Notes: generated by a model not told the origin, from the letters alone. Shown: positions 14,894 to 22,585, numbered from the stretch's first letter. The stretch: DNA of 32,892 nucleotides from JAEXNA01 sp050486105 (GCA_050486105.1 JBJHCR010000030.1:1-32892); one strand, 5' to 3'. Made by a program: numbers and translations.

Positions 14894-15337
14894 TTAGATT
14901 CCCCCCCTGTAAAATGCTGAGATCTCGCACAAGGCGGCCGCAGCGTGTTGTCCGCCGACGTGGCGCGATCCAGATTTGATCGGGCCAGGTCGGTAAATAT
15001 ATGTTCGGACTTCGCCCCGGGCGCTTTTCACCGACTCTAGAGCCTGCTCCCAAGGGCCCACAAAGTTCCTCAGTTGCTTCTGAGCGGCCACTGGATTTGG
15101 GCGGCCCACATAGAGGACAGAGATGAGGGTCATGCGGCGCTCTATCATGTTTCCGGTCCGCACCGGCGTCTCGGTCTGCAGCCAATCGACAGTGCAGCAC
15201 GGATACCAGGCGTCCTTGATGATCTCCGGGTCATGGTCGAGGAGAGCGGAAAGAAAGCTCAATTTCCCACCCGCAGCCCTCATTTGCTCTAGAGCGGCCA
15301 CATAGGTCTGCACGATATCGTCGTATACGGCATCCAT
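14894..15337 (-). CDS. Tail terminator / tail completion protein
   Basis: 147 aa, ATG 15337. Helical N-terminus (VYDDIVQTYVAALEQM), then strands WYPCCTVDWLQTETPVR and MIERRMTLISVLYVGR, and a final helix-strand ending YRGGI. Size and position between the gpG-like morphogenesis protein and the tail tube gene match tail terminator proteins that cap the tube. Sequence motifs in this family are weak, so the call is largely positional. Confidence 0.6.
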   Translation of the reverse strand: MDAVYDDIVQTYVAALEQMRAAGGKLSFLSALLDHDPEIIKDAWYPCCTVDWLQTETPVRTGNMIERRMTLISVLYVGRPNPVAAQKQLRNFVGPWEQALESVKSARGEVRTYIYRPGPIKSGSRHVGGQHAAAALCEISAFYRGGI

Positions 15338-15339
15338 GG

Positions 15340-15795
15340 TCAGGTCCTTATCCCTGCGAGATACGCCACTGCCAGGCGCTGGATTTCGACTCGCAGCTCT
15401 TCCGTGAAGATAATGAAGGGCCGAGCAGGCATGCCGCTCTTAATGCCCTGCTGATGGTGATACGCATAGGGTATGTCGGTACCGACCTCTAGCGTCCCAT
15501 CCTTGTACTGCCAAATGTTGCCTGGTGCGCCGCGCACCAATAATGACTCCCGGAACACCCCTCGGCGCTGCAGCATGGGCTTACCCCGGAGCCCTTTCCT
15601 GGCCCTGATCTTTTCAGTCCCTTCAGCGAGGGGCGCCCATCGGCCAAGGCCGTTGGTGTCCAGGATTCTCTTGAACTCCGCCTGGGCCGCGTGGCCAACA
15701 TCCTCCAAGAAGCGGTCGACCTTGGCTGCGCCCTCTTCGATCGCGGAAATCGCGGCGACGAAGGGCCGGAGATCATATTCGATCAGCAATCTCAT
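15340..15795 (-). CDS. Virion morphogenesis protein (Mu gpG / P2 gpS-like)
   Basis: 151 aa, ATG 15795 overlapping as ATGA. Contains signatures of the phage virion morphogenesis (tail completion) family: RWAPLAEGTEKIRARKGLRG, PMLQRRGVFRESLL, VGTDIPYAYHHQQGI, and MPARPFIIF near the C-terminus. Members act at head-tail joining. The PARPF motif and the YAxxHQ-type motif are diagnostic in my judgement. Confidence 0.82.
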   Translation of the reverse strand: MRLLIEYDLRPFVAAISAIEEGAAKVDRFLEDVGHAAQAEFKRILDTNGLGRWAPLAEGTEKIRARKGLRGKPMLQRRGVFRESLLVRGAPGNIWQYKDGTLEVGTDIPYAYHHQQGIKSGMPARPFIIFTEELRVEIQRLAVAYLAGIRT

Positions 15796-16268
15796 AGGTG
15801 TCGTTGGTAGGGTGCGAAGGGCGGGCGGTTCCCTTTGGGGCGGTTCACCAAGTCGAAACTAGCCATGATGCCGGGCGTCTTGTCCCGGGAGATGAGCGGC
15901 GACATCGGGTTGGTCTTGTCCAAGACCCCAGGGATCATTGCATCACCATTGACCAGATCCGCGAGGAGCTTTTCTGCTTCCTCATATATCTCACGCGCCA
16001 GGGTTGGGGCATTGTTTTCTCCGCCGCCGGCATAGGCTTCCCGCAACACAAAATAGGCGGCTAGATCTGACGCAAGCCCGCCCACAACCTTAGGGACGGG
16101 ATTGAAAGGGACGTTGTAGCGTCGAGCCAAGCGGCTGTCTATTCGGGATTCTGCCCACTCGATACCCTCGCTGATGATCCTCTCAGTCAGCGATTTCTCG
16201 TTGGCGTCTTCTCCCGTCATAGCCGCCCTGGCGCGCTTCTTGACTTTATCGCTCGTGGTATAACTCAT
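15792..16268 (-). CDS. gp36-like head-tail connector (DUF1320)
   Basis: 158 aa, ATG 16268, the first gene after the capsid-gene hairpin. Helical protein with TSDKVKKRAR, IISEGIEWAESRIDSRLARR, VPFNPVPKVVGGLASDLAAY and AREIYEEAEKLLADLVNGD. This is the pattern of Mu gp36 / DUF1320 connectors, which have a helical bundle with A-x-x-x-I-D-x-x-L-x-x-R-Y and a P-x-x-v-x-x-l-a-x-d-l-A-x-Y. It probably forms part of the neck ring. Confidence 0.78.
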   Translation of the reverse strand: MSYTTSDKVKKRARAAMTGEDANEKSLTERIISEGIEWAESRIDSRLARRYNVPFNPVPKVVGGLASDLAAYFVLREAYAGGGENNAPTLAREIYEEAEKLLADLVNGDAMIPGVLDKTNPMSPLISRDKTPGIMASFDLVNRPKGNRPPFAPYQRHL

Positions 16269-16277
16269 CTTGGAAAG

Positions 16278-16318
16278 GTTCGCGCCGGGCCTGCTCGGAA
16301 GCGAGACCCGGCGCGAAC
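16278..16318 (-). terminator. GC-rich hairpin after capsid gene
   Basis: Perfect 12-bp arms GTTCGCGCCGGG (16278-16289) and CCCGGCGCGAAC (16307-16318), with an inner CTCG/CGAG stem in the loop. It lies 20 bp beyond the capsid stop and 10 bp before the next start. On the minus strand it is followed only by CTTTCC, so it is more likely a partial terminator or mRNA-stabilising structure that boosts capsid expression over downstream genes. Confidence 0.7.
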
Positions 16319-16338
16319 TTCATCGTCTATCGTCTAGC

Positions 16339-17406
16339 CTAAGGCTTCGTGTTCAGGGTAGCCACATAGCTGGGCTGCTTTAGACAGGCCAGACCATACA
16401 CTCCGGCTATCATCTCGACGTGAGGGTTTCCATCCTCAGGCTTGGCATGATCGTAGTTCGGGATGGCGAAGGGTCCGGGACGAGGATCTTCCAACGAACC
16501 GCCGTGGATGGACTCTGTCATCACAAACTCACCGACAGAGGTAGAGCCCTCGCTTGAGGCGTTGTTAGGCTTGGCGATTGCGCACACGATGTCGTCCGGG
16601 ATGAATCGGACTCGGAGCCCGCTGCTTTCGTCCTTGTAGCCACGGTTGTAGACCTCCACTCGGTCCACCTCGCCTAGGAGATCCATGATTAGCGCGCCGA
16701 TGTTCTCCACGTTTCGCCGCTTGGAATCGGGGAGTCCGGCGATCCGATCTGCAATATCTTCGTTTTCCACGAGATATTTTGCCGTATTGCGGTTCATCAA
16801 AAGATCGATGCCATCGTGGTCGAGGTCTTCGAACACGTCAATGAGCTTCAACAGGTCTTTGAGAGGCTTAGCCGAGGCTGGTTGGTCCCAGGCCACATCG
16901 GCATTGATGCGGTTAGCGGAAGGAACTTGGAAATCGACCTCCCGATCAATCCCTCTCTCTTGCACCACCAGTTTCCCGTCGATCATCGCCTTCCAGATTT
17001 CGTGCTCAACACGAATTTGCCGGCGCAAATGTGCCTTGAACATCAGCCCGGCCATAAGGTCCGCAGCTGTGGCCCTTTGGCGGTCGTCCTCCAACTTGCC
17101 TAGCATGAGGAGTTCCTCCTCGCCTAGATAGTAGGACTCTTTATATGGCTGGGCGCAAACGGTGAAGGCCGCAACCGGAGTACCTTCGACTCTGCGCGGG
17201 TCGGTCGAGTAGACGTGGGCATAGGTCATGCCAGAAGCTTCCCTGTAGACCCCCCAGCGGACCATCTGGCCATCGAACTGAGAATTCACCGCCGGGAAAT
17301 AACGCTGACCGATGAAGCTCTTGGGATTGGTCGGCATTTCGCGGAACGTCTCGTTCACGCCGCCGATAGTTGGTAGTCCGTATGCTAAAGTTGCTTGTCC
17401 TCGCAT
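16339..17406 (-). CDS. Major capsid protein (lambda gpE-like)
   Basis: 355 aa, ATG 17406 with GGAG five bases upstream. HK97-fold capsid protein of the lambda E type. Supporting segments are VNETFREMPTNPKSFIGQRY and FPAVNSQFDGQMVRW near the N-terminus, RVEHEIWKAMIDGKLVVQ in the spine-helix region, DLLMNRNTAKYLVENEDIAD, and VEMIAGVYGLACLKQPSYVA near the C-terminus. It follows the decoration gene as in lambda (D then E). The large N-terminal delta domain seen in HK97 is absent because assembly uses the separate scaffold encoded with the protease. Confidence 0.88.
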   Translation of the reverse strand: MRGQATLAYGLPTIGGVNETFREMPTNPKSFIGQRYFPAVNSQFDGQMVRWGVYREASGMTYAHVYSTDPRRVEGTPVAAFTVCAQPYKESYYLGEEELLMLGKLEDDRQRATAADLMAGLMFKAHLRRQIRVEHEIWKAMIDGKLVVQERGIDREVDFQVPSANRINADVAWDQPASAKPLKDLLKLIDVFEDLDHDGIDLLMNRNTAKYLVENEDIADRIAGLPDSKRRNVENIGALIMDLLGEVDRVEVYNRGYKDESSGLRVRFIPDDIVCAIAKPNNASSEGSTSVGEFVMTESIHGGSLEDPRPGPFAIPNYDHAKPEDGNPHVEMIAGVYGLACLKQPSYVATLNTKP

Positions 17407-17414
17407 GGTCGCTC

Positions 17415-17789
17415 CTATCCGAAGTTGATTTCGCCTTCGAACTCGCGCCCGAAGAGTTGTGCAGCGGCTCGGTCATCCCAACCGGTGACCTCGGCTGCCT
17501 TGACTCCCCCGATCAGGATGAGGGACGATGCCCGAGGTTCCTCGGTAGCGTCCACATCATGCTGGAGGATGCCGCGGGCGACGTCAGCACCTGCCGGATC
17601 GCCTTCATCCTCGTCGTCTTCGGGGATATAAGGGATGTAATGCCCGGTAGAGACCGCCTTGGCCATCACGGTGCCGGCGGAGTAGACACCCCCCTCGGCG
17701 CAGGTGATTGCACCGCAGTGGAACTGTGATATTGGACGAGAGCCAAAAATTTGCTTGGCGTTGTAAGTTGTGGTCTGTAGGCCCCTCAT
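17415..17789 (-). CDS. Head decoration protein (lambda gpD-like)
   Basis: 124 aa, ATG 17789 overlapping the protease stop as ATGA. The segments DVARGILQHDVDATEE and ASSLILIGGVKAAEV match the A-x-GIL-x-x-D-V and hydrophobic GG-V core of decoration proteins that trimerise on the capsid surface. It sits directly upstream of the capsid gene. The acidic stretch PEDDEDEGDPAGAD is an insertion-like loop. Confidence 0.78.
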   Translation of the reverse strand: MRGLQTTTYNAKQIFGSRPISQFHCGAITCAEGGVYSAGTVMAKAVSTGHYIPYIPEDDEDEGDPAGADVARGILQHDVDATEEPRASSLILIGGVKAAEVTGWDDRAAAQLFGREFEGEINFG

Positions 17790-18247
17790 TTGACCATCCC
17801 TTCCAGGCTACGCTGCAAGCGCGCCTTGTCGACCCCGACTTGGTCGGGGACAGAGCGGTCCAGGTTAGGGAGAGTTTCTCTCCCTGGCTTCCAGACCGGC
17901 TTCATCGCTTCTCGGAGCTTGATGAAGGCTTCCCGCTTCTCGTCGTCGAGGCTCAAGCAGAACTCTACTTCTAGTTCGTGCAGCGCCGGAGTCGACTGCC
18001 CCGATCGAACCAACTCGATCAGGTCTCTCCGCACTCGAGCCTCGATGAGTTCCTTCTGCTGTGCAGAGAACTCGGCCTTATACTGCTCGTTCTCCGCCTT
18101 ATACTTTTCGTTCTCGAGCCTCAAAGCTTTGAGTTCCTCCAAGCTAGGCTGCGAGGGCTCGGTGGCCAGCTCTGCGTGCTTTTTGGGTTCCTGGGTTGGG
18201 GTTGCGGCGTCTAAACCGGCACCCTTACCCTCATCATCATCTTCCAT
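17786..18247 (-). CDS. Nested scaffold protein (internal start)
   Basis: In-frame ATG 18247 (Met180 of the protease) has GAGG five bases upstream (GAGG-AAGAA-ATG). It would give a 153-aa free scaffold: an acidic leader, a coiled coil (about residues 35-75 of this product) and the C-terminal domain. Mu makes gpZ from gpI and lambda makes Nu3 from C in this way. Independent translation here is inferred from the ribosome binding site and these precedents. Confidence 0.6.
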   Translation of the reverse strand: MEDDDEGKGAGLDAATPTQEPKKHAELATEPSQPSLEELKALRLENEKYKAENEQYKAEFSAQQKELIEARVRRDLIELVRSGQSTPALHELEVEFCLSLDDEKREAFIKLREAMKPVWKPGRETLPNLDRSVPDQVGVDKARLQRSLEGMVK

Positions 18248-18784
18248 TTCTTCCTCGCTTTCGTGCAGGTTTTTTGCTGTTTGGCACGCTGGCCAGTTTG
18301 TGACACTTAGTTCGTCGAGAATGCAGGGGTTGAGCCACAACCCGGCCGAGTACCGCGACCAGCGCCCATCCAACACTCTCTCAACCGCGTGGGCCCCTAA
18401 GAACAGCACGAGGCCGAGCACTCGAGGTCCACCCTCGAGCTCGTGATCTAGGTAGATGTCGATCACTCTGCCGTGGCAATCTGAGGACGATCGACTGTGG
18501 TCTATCTGGAGTGGTGGTGGTTGGTCAGCCTTAAAGTTGGCCGAGATCTCGGCCATTTCTTGCGCAGTGAAGTCCCACCAGTTATAGGTGCCCGGCCTGA
18601 GTATCTCTACCTGACGAAATGCCACCGGGTGATCCTCAGGAACTTCTTCGGGCAGGGCAGAGATGAATTCTCCGCCTGAGAGGGTGCGCCGGTAGGACCA
18701 CCCCTGCACCTCCCAGTATCTCGGTGCCTCGAGGCGCGCGGAGAGCTGAACTCTAATCTTCTTCGTCTTCGTCGTCGTCGACAT
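17786..18784 (-). CDS. Prohead protease-scaffold fusion (Mu gpI-like)
   Basis: 332 aa from ATG 18784, with GGGAG eight bases upstream and a 32-base overlap with the portal 3' end. The longer in-frame extension to 19096 is an artefact of the portal region. The N-terminal protease domain (about 10-175) has LQIDHSR (H96), VLGLVLFLG, RWSRYSAGLW (S146) and DELSVTNWPACQTA, the Mu gpI signature of a herpes-assemblin-like serine protease. The C-terminal half (180-332) is an acidic segment then coiled coil (SLEELKALRLENEKYKAENE), acting as scaffold. The protease processes scaffold and itself inside the prohead. Confidence 0.88.
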   Translation of the reverse strand: MSTTTKTKKIRVQLSARLEAPRYWEVQGWSYRRTLSGGEFISALPEEVPEDHPVAFRQVEILRPGTYNWWDFTAQEMAEISANFKADQPPPLQIDHSRSSSDCHGRVIDIYLDHELEGGPRVLGLVLFLGAHAVERVLDGRWSRYSAGLWLNPCILDELSVTNWPACQTAKNLHESEEEMEDDDEGKGAGLDAATPTQEPKKHAELATEPSQPSLEELKALRLENEKYKAENEQYKAEFSAQQKELIEARVRRDLIELVRSGQSTPALHELEVEFCLSLDDEKREAFIKLREAMKPVWKPGRETLPNLDRSVPDQVGVDKARLQRSLEGMVK

Positions 18785-20093
18785 CCTTTGGTCTCCCTTG
18801 CTTAGTACTTGGCGTCCGGCCACCGGCTCTAGGAACGCCCGGCGTGGCATCGTCTTGCCCGTCGGGGGCCTCTCCTGGTAAGCCATCCTTGCCGGAGGAA
18901 TCAGGCTCGGCTTGTGGTGCCGGCTCCACACCATCTGGAGCGCCGAATTTATCGCGCATCCAGAGGAAATCTTCTGACTGGTCCGGCCGAAAGACTCTGG
19001 CGTTACACATGCTGAAGAAGATCTTCGACCAGCGCTCAAGCTCTTCGGCTGAAAGCACACGAGTTTCGAACTCTCCGTAATCGCTTTGCTCCCCAAAATT
19101 GAGCCATACTACGGGACGGACCACCTGCCGAATTAGTGCCCGATCAACATCCTCGACCATCAGCTTTGAGGCTAGGCGAAAAACGTCGAACTGAGTCTGC
19201 GACATAGCGAACGAGCCCACAGATCCATTATCGAAGAGCAGTGACGGCATCAGGAGTCCGCGCTGAATCATCCGGCTGTAGTGGTTCTCGCACGCCTCAA
19301 AATCGCCACCGAAAGCTCGTTTAACCTCGACGAAATCCAACTCTTCCTGCGGGGCCAGAATAAAGGCGGACGAAGTTTGCAGGTTCTCGAGCGCATCCAG
19401 AAAGTTTTCTGCTCTCGTGCGCCCATTTTCCTCGATGGCGTTTGGAGACGGTGTTTTTCCGAGGGCAAGCGGACCACCGTATCGGTCTAGAGTTTGTGGC
19501 CAGGAGATCCGGACGGAATTCTTGATGAACCAGTCCTGATAAACGGCTTTCAGCCTCGATAACCCGTAGGGGTTGTCCCAGCGGCCCAAATGGGTGACGT
19601 GCAGGATCTTGTCCATCTCAATTGGCTTGAGGTGCGGCTCCTGAGTGAGGCTCTTAAGGTAACCTTTTTGCGGCCCATCCGCATGCAACTGGTACTCGAG
19701 GCGCGCGGGGTAAATATCGCAAAGATCCTTGAGCCACACTCGACCGCCCCGCTCTTCGAGCACGATCTCCAGATTCGAGTGTCCCACCCAGATACAACTG
19801 ACGATACCTGAGACAACCCGCGAGAGGCTGCGCTCCATCGAGTTAAGGCAGTCCCGCACAAATTTGGTGATGCGAGCCTTAGGATGCTTATAGGCGCCCA
19901 AGTGAGAGAATACGGTCATCTCGATGAATTCGAGTGCACTGGAGACCGTCTCATCGGTCTCCACCATCCGCTGATAGGTGTCAAATCCCAGGTTGTCTGG
20001 ATTCGAGATGGTTTGCTGCCGGTGGAAGTTGTATCGCGATCCGAGGCGCCCCCTAGAAACTCGACCTTCCAGCGATGGAAGCGTAGGTTCCAT
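18753..20093 (-). CDS. Portal protein (DUF935, Mu gp29-like)
   Basis: 446 aa, ATG 20093 overlapping as TGATG. The dodecameric portal through which DNA enters and leaves the head. DUF935-type features: VETDETVSSALEFIEMTVFS near the N-terminus, VSGIVSCIWVGHSNLEIVLE, ILHVTHLGRWDNPYGLSRLK, and FIKNSVRISWPQTLDRYGGP. The late segment MPSLLFDNGSVGSFAMSQTQ precedes the clip/crown helices. The C-terminal about 70 residues are low-complexity, ending in a run of Asp/Glu (DVDDDEDEED). Confidence 0.86.
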   Translation of the reverse strand: MEPTLPSLEGRVSRGRLGSRYNFHRQQTISNPDNLGFDTYQRMVETDETVSSALEFIEMTVFSHLGAYKHPKARITKFVRDCLNSMERSLSRVVSGIVSCIWVGHSNLEIVLEERGGRVWLKDLCDIYPARLEYQLHADGPQKGYLKSLTQEPHLKPIEMDKILHVTHLGRWDNPYGLSRLKAVYQDWFIKNSVRISWPQTLDRYGGPLALGKTPSPNAIEENGRTRAENFLDALENLQTSSAFILAPQEELDFVEVKRAFGGDFEACENHYSRMIQRGLLMPSLLFDNGSVGSFAMSQTQFDVFRLASKLMVEDVDRALIRQVVRPVVWLNFGEQSDYGEFETRVLSAEELERWSKIFFSMCNARVFRPDQSEDFLWMRDKFGAPDGVEPAPQAEPDSSGKDGLPGEAPDGQDDATPGVPRAGGRTPSTKQGRPKDVDDDEDEED

Positions 20094-20368
20094 CAGATAC
20101 CCGCGTTGATCCTACGTCGTGCGAGCCTCTGCTTCATCTGCTCGATGGAGGCCAGGAGTCCTGTGATGGGGTCCTCCGCGCTCTCGGTGACGGAAAGGTC
20201 TTCCACGCGCAGGTCGACCCAGGGTTGCTGCTTGCGATCTCGATACCACGAGACACGCGCCCCGAGTTCACCGCACCAGTCCAGGGCGGACTGCAAGATT
20301 CGGAGGCCTTCTACCGCCTTTTCTGACTCTGCTTCTTGGATTTCTGCTTGCTTTTTCACACTTTTCAC
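20093..20368 (-). CDS. Small protein between terminase and portal
   Basis: 91 aa, GTG 20368 overlapping the TerL stop as GTGA. Helical: KKQAEIQEAESEKAVEGLRI, then LDWCGELGARVSWYRDRKQQ, and a C-terminal Gln/Arg-rich helix (LASIEQMKQRLARRR). No family recognised. Proteins in this location are often packaging or portal accessories. Confidence 0.65.
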   Translation of the reverse strand: MKSVKKQAEIQEAESEKAVEGLRILQSALDWCGELGARVSWYRDRKQQPWVDLRVEDLSVTESAEDPITGLLASIEQMKQRLARRRINAGI

Positions 20369-21888
20369 ACTCTAAACCTAGAAAAATCGGTACGGCGGGG
20401 CGCGGCCCTCACCACCGGCTGCTCTTGCATCCCGAAACTGCCTTCGAAATGCTCGACTGCCTGGGTCGTTACGTCGACCTGGTCGTTGTAAGGACCGTTG
20501 GGGAAGGCGCACAACTCTTCAAGATAATCGTCCACCCACGGCGCGGAAGCCGGATTTGGAATGAACACGTTACCGGCTTGAAAACGATAGGTGACCGCCG
20601 CTGCCCGGGCTTCCTTGGAGCCTTCGGGGATCTTGCCGATGACTCCAGGGATATGATGCTCGACTGCCCGTTTGACCTCACCGCCGGCGGCCTTGAGCTC
20701 GATGATGGTGGCGCCCATCATCGGCCACCTGCGCCGCAGCTCGTGCACCGCCTCGACCATCTCCTTGAAGGAGCAACGAGCTCGAAACTGGTCCAGCAGG
20801 AAAAGCTTTGTTCCTCGTCGGCCCCACACTTGACCGACTACGAATGACCCGTACGTATTGTGGCCTTTTGGGAAGTCCCAAGAACTGATAACCTCGTCGA
20901 AGCGGCGATCGTGGCGAGGGTAATACCAACACTTCTTTTCTTCGTCCCAGTCGACCGGGAGATACTCGGCGGCCCACCTCTTGAACCAAGCTTTCCGGAA
21001 CAGGCCGCCTTCCAGAGGCACCGGCCGGCCTTGATACATGGCCGCGAAGAAGTACTCGTTGCCCTTCTTTACATCGAGCAGGAACTCGAGAGGCTTGAGT
21101 TCTGGGCAAAGCGGCTCACCGGGCCGTCTAGCCAGCGGGTCACCCTCGTATTCGGCGCGCTCTTTTTCAGGCAAGAGAGCCGGATCGTAAGCCAGAGCTG
21201 GCAGGTTGATAACTAGCCAGTCATCTTCAACTCGATAAAGCCAGCCCGAGAGGTCGTCCTCGTGCCAACGGGTTTGAAGAACGACGATCTTCCCGTTCTT
21301 GGACATTCGAGTCTTGAGAACGGACTGATACCACTCTTTAGCGCGCTTGCGCTTGGCAGAGGAGAACGCTTCGACCTGGTCTTTCACCGGGTCGTCGATG
21401 ATCGCGAAGTCCACCGGCCGGCCGGTCAGGGAGCCCCCGATCCCGACCGAGACCATCCCACCCCTACGGTTGGCGACCTCCCACTCTTTGGCACCATGCA
21501 CCGAGCGGGAAAGCTCTTGACCCCAAAGCGTTGGCGCGTATTGGCGGAAGAGGTCTCTAGACTTCCGCCCCCATCTGGTCGCCATCGTCTGGGAGTAGCT
21601 GATGAGAGCGAGTCGAGAATCGGGAAAGCGACCCAGGAACCACGATGGCGTGTGCCCACTTATCAGCTCGGACTTGCCGTGCTGAGGCGGAATCCAGACC
21701 ATGATCTTGCGATGTCTCCCGGCAAAGAGCCGGCAGAGCATTCTGTTGACCAGCAGGAGGTGAGGGTAGGGGACCCAAGCCCCTCTACTGACTACCCTCG
21801 CATATCCCGCCGGGCAACTCCTGGCCAGATCCGCGTCCTTCAGTAAGTTCGCGGGCGCGGTCGCCGATCTGTTCCGTTTTCTTGGCAC
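20365..21888 (-). CDS. terL: Terminase large subunit
   Basis: 507 aa; ATP-driven DNA packaging motor with nuclease. ATPase motifs: Walker A-like PPQHGKSE (67-74, K72), ISYSQT (97-101 region), Walker B FAIIDDP (161-167), and coupling motif LQTRWHEDDL (204-213). RNase H-like nuclease acidic residues: SSWDF (D338), IIELK (E397) and YNDQVD (D469). GTG 21888 is the only usable start upstream of the Walker A region; it has no clear ribosome binding site and overlaps the small-subunit gene by 104 bases. The PPxHGKSE form resembles Mu gp28-like large terminases. Confidence 0.93.
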   Translation of the reverse strand: MPRKRNRSATAPANLLKDADLARSCPAGYARVVSRGAWVPYPHLLLVNRMLCRLFAGRHRKIMVWIPPQHGKSELISGHTPSWFLGRFPDSRLALISYSQTMATRWGRKSRDLFRQYAPTLWGQELSRSVHGAKEWEVANRRGGMVSVGIGGSLTGRPVDFAIIDDPVKDQVEAFSSAKRKRAKEWYQSVLKTRMSKNGKIVVLQTRWHEDDLSGWLYRVEDDWLVINLPALAYDPALLPEKERAEYEGDPLARRPGEPLCPELKPLEFLLDVKKGNEYFFAAMYQGRPVPLEGGLFRKAWFKRWAAEYLPVDWDEEKKCWYYPRHDRRFDEVISSWDFPKGHNTYGSFVVGQVWGRRGTKLFLLDQFRARCSFKEMVEAVHELRRRWPMMGATIIELKAAGGEVKRAVEHHIPGVIGKIPEGSKEARAAAVTYRFQAGNVFIPNPASAPWVDDYLEELCAFPNGPYNDQVDVTTQAVEHFEGSFGMQEQPVVRAAPRRTDFSRFRV

Positions 21889-22339
21889 TGATGGTAAGGA
21901 TCTGGTCTACCGCGTCAATGGCGTCGTCATCGCCCAGCATCTCGTCAGTAAAGATGAGGCTCTCCTCCTCATCCACCTCCTCACCCAGAGCTGGGGAGCA
22001 GACCTCGAGTAGGCGGACCCCAGTTTCAACTAGCCGCTTCAGGTCCGAAACGCTGAGATCGCGGACCTGGAGATCTTTCATCGCCTCCGCTGCCTTAGTT
22101 ATGGCGGTCGCTCCCGCTTCATACCCAAGGCGGTAGACCTCATCAAGCGCGAGGAGATCATCGTTCTCTGGAACCAGGACCGTGGAGGTCCTCCGGCGGG
22201 TCACAGATCGAGAACTTTTCAACTTAGAACCGCCCCCAGTTAGCTTCTCGCGGCGCTCTTTGGCCCGGCGCTCCTGCTGGTAGAGCCGCATGTACTCTCG
22301 CCTTTTCTCCGCTGGGTCTTGCTCTTTTTTCAAGTTCAT
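21785..22339 (-). CDS. terS: Putative terminase small subunit
   Basis: 184 aa, ATG 22339, first gene of the packaging/head block. N-terminal basic helix (KRREYMRLYQQERRAKERRE), central helical part (LLALDEVYRLGYEAGATAIT; KDLQVRDLSVSDLKRLVETG) and an acidic C-terminal half (GEEVDEEESLIFTDEMLGDD). No classical HTH is certain. The assignment rests on position immediately before terL and the helical, oligomerisation-prone composition. No ribosome binding site is obvious, which may indicate translational control. Confidence 0.6.
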   Translation of the reverse strand: MNLKKEQDPAEKRREYMRLYQQERRAKERREKLTGGGSKLKSSRSVTRRRTSTVLVPENDDLLALDEVYRLGYEAGATAITKAAEAMKDLQVRDLSVSDLKRLVETGVRLLEVCSPALGEEVDEEESLIFTDEMLGDDDAIDAVDQILTISAKKTEQIGDRARELTEGRGSGQELPGGICEGSQ

Positions 22340-22373
22340 CGTCTACGGCTCGGATTTGAGAGGACACAAAGAA

Positions 22374-22401
22374 GGGTGTTAACTTTGACTCGTTAACACC
22401 C
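22374..22401. promoter_or_regulatory. 10-bp perfect palindrome, operator-like
   Basis: Arms GGGTGTTAAC (22374-22383) and GTTAACACCC (22392-22401) around TTTGACTC, with no following T-run. Each arm contains GTTAAC. The left arm plus centre (GTTAACTTTGACTC) resembles the origin iteron core GGTAATTTTGACCC (11 of 14 positions), so the same initiator or repressor could bind. It lies 35 bp before the terS start. Confidence 0.6.
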
Positions 22402-22404
22402 GAT

Positions 22405-22425
22405 AAACGGCGTGGTTATGCGGTT
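22405..22425 (-). repeat. 21-bp motif shared with origin (copy A)
   Basis: The minus strand reads AACCGCATAACCACGCCGTTT. The plus strand at 23906-23926 has the same sequence with one mismatch (AAT for AAC), including an 18-bp exact match. Both copies are followed within 3-4 bases by GGGTG. This copy adjoins the 22374-22401 palindrome. Confidence 0.75.
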
Positions 22426-22430
22426 TGAGG

Positions 22431-22448
22431 CTGTAAACCCATTTACAG
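22431..22448. promoter_or_regulatory. Palindrome CTGTAAA-CCCA-TTTACAG
   Basis: Perfect 7-bp arms with a 4-base centre in the late control region. There is no T-run on either side, so an operator is more likely than a terminator. Confidence 0.5.
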
Positions 22449-22501
22449 AGTTAGTTCGTGCTCGCCCAAACCTCCTGTTCCCCATATGACCCATCGAAAG
22501 G

Positions 22502-22517
22502 CTGGCAATTCTGCCAG
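22502..22517. promoter_or_regulatory. Palindrome CTGGCA-ATTC-TGCCAG
   Basis: Perfect 6-bp arms with a 4-base centre, 34 bp beyond the terminator T-run. Candidate operator; chance occurrence cannot be excluded. Confidence 0.4.
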
Positions 22518-22550
22518 TTTAGAGGCCGGCCTGGGGAGAATTCGGGCAAT

Positions 22551-22585
22551 AAAAAACCGTCTTGCCTGCATTTGGGCATAACGGT
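22551..22585 (-). terminator. Rho-independent terminator of replication operon
   Basis: The minus strand reads ACCGTTATGCC, loop CAAATGCA, GGCAAGACGGT, then TTTTT. The stem has about 10 pairs with one mismatch and a U-G pair, followed by a T6 tract (22556-22551). It begins 34 bp after the RHH gene stop and closes the early/replication transcript before the late genes. Confidence 0.78.

Noticed and set aside
18785..19096. N-terminal extension of the prohead protease
   Set aside because: It lies inside the portal coding region in another frame; ATG 18784 has a good ribosome binding site and begins the family-like sequence.
22400..22490. Possible 30-33 codon leader peptide in the late control region, with AGGAGG at about 22470
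   Set aside because: The AGGAGG lies inside that frame rather than before its start, and no start is correctly spaced after it.
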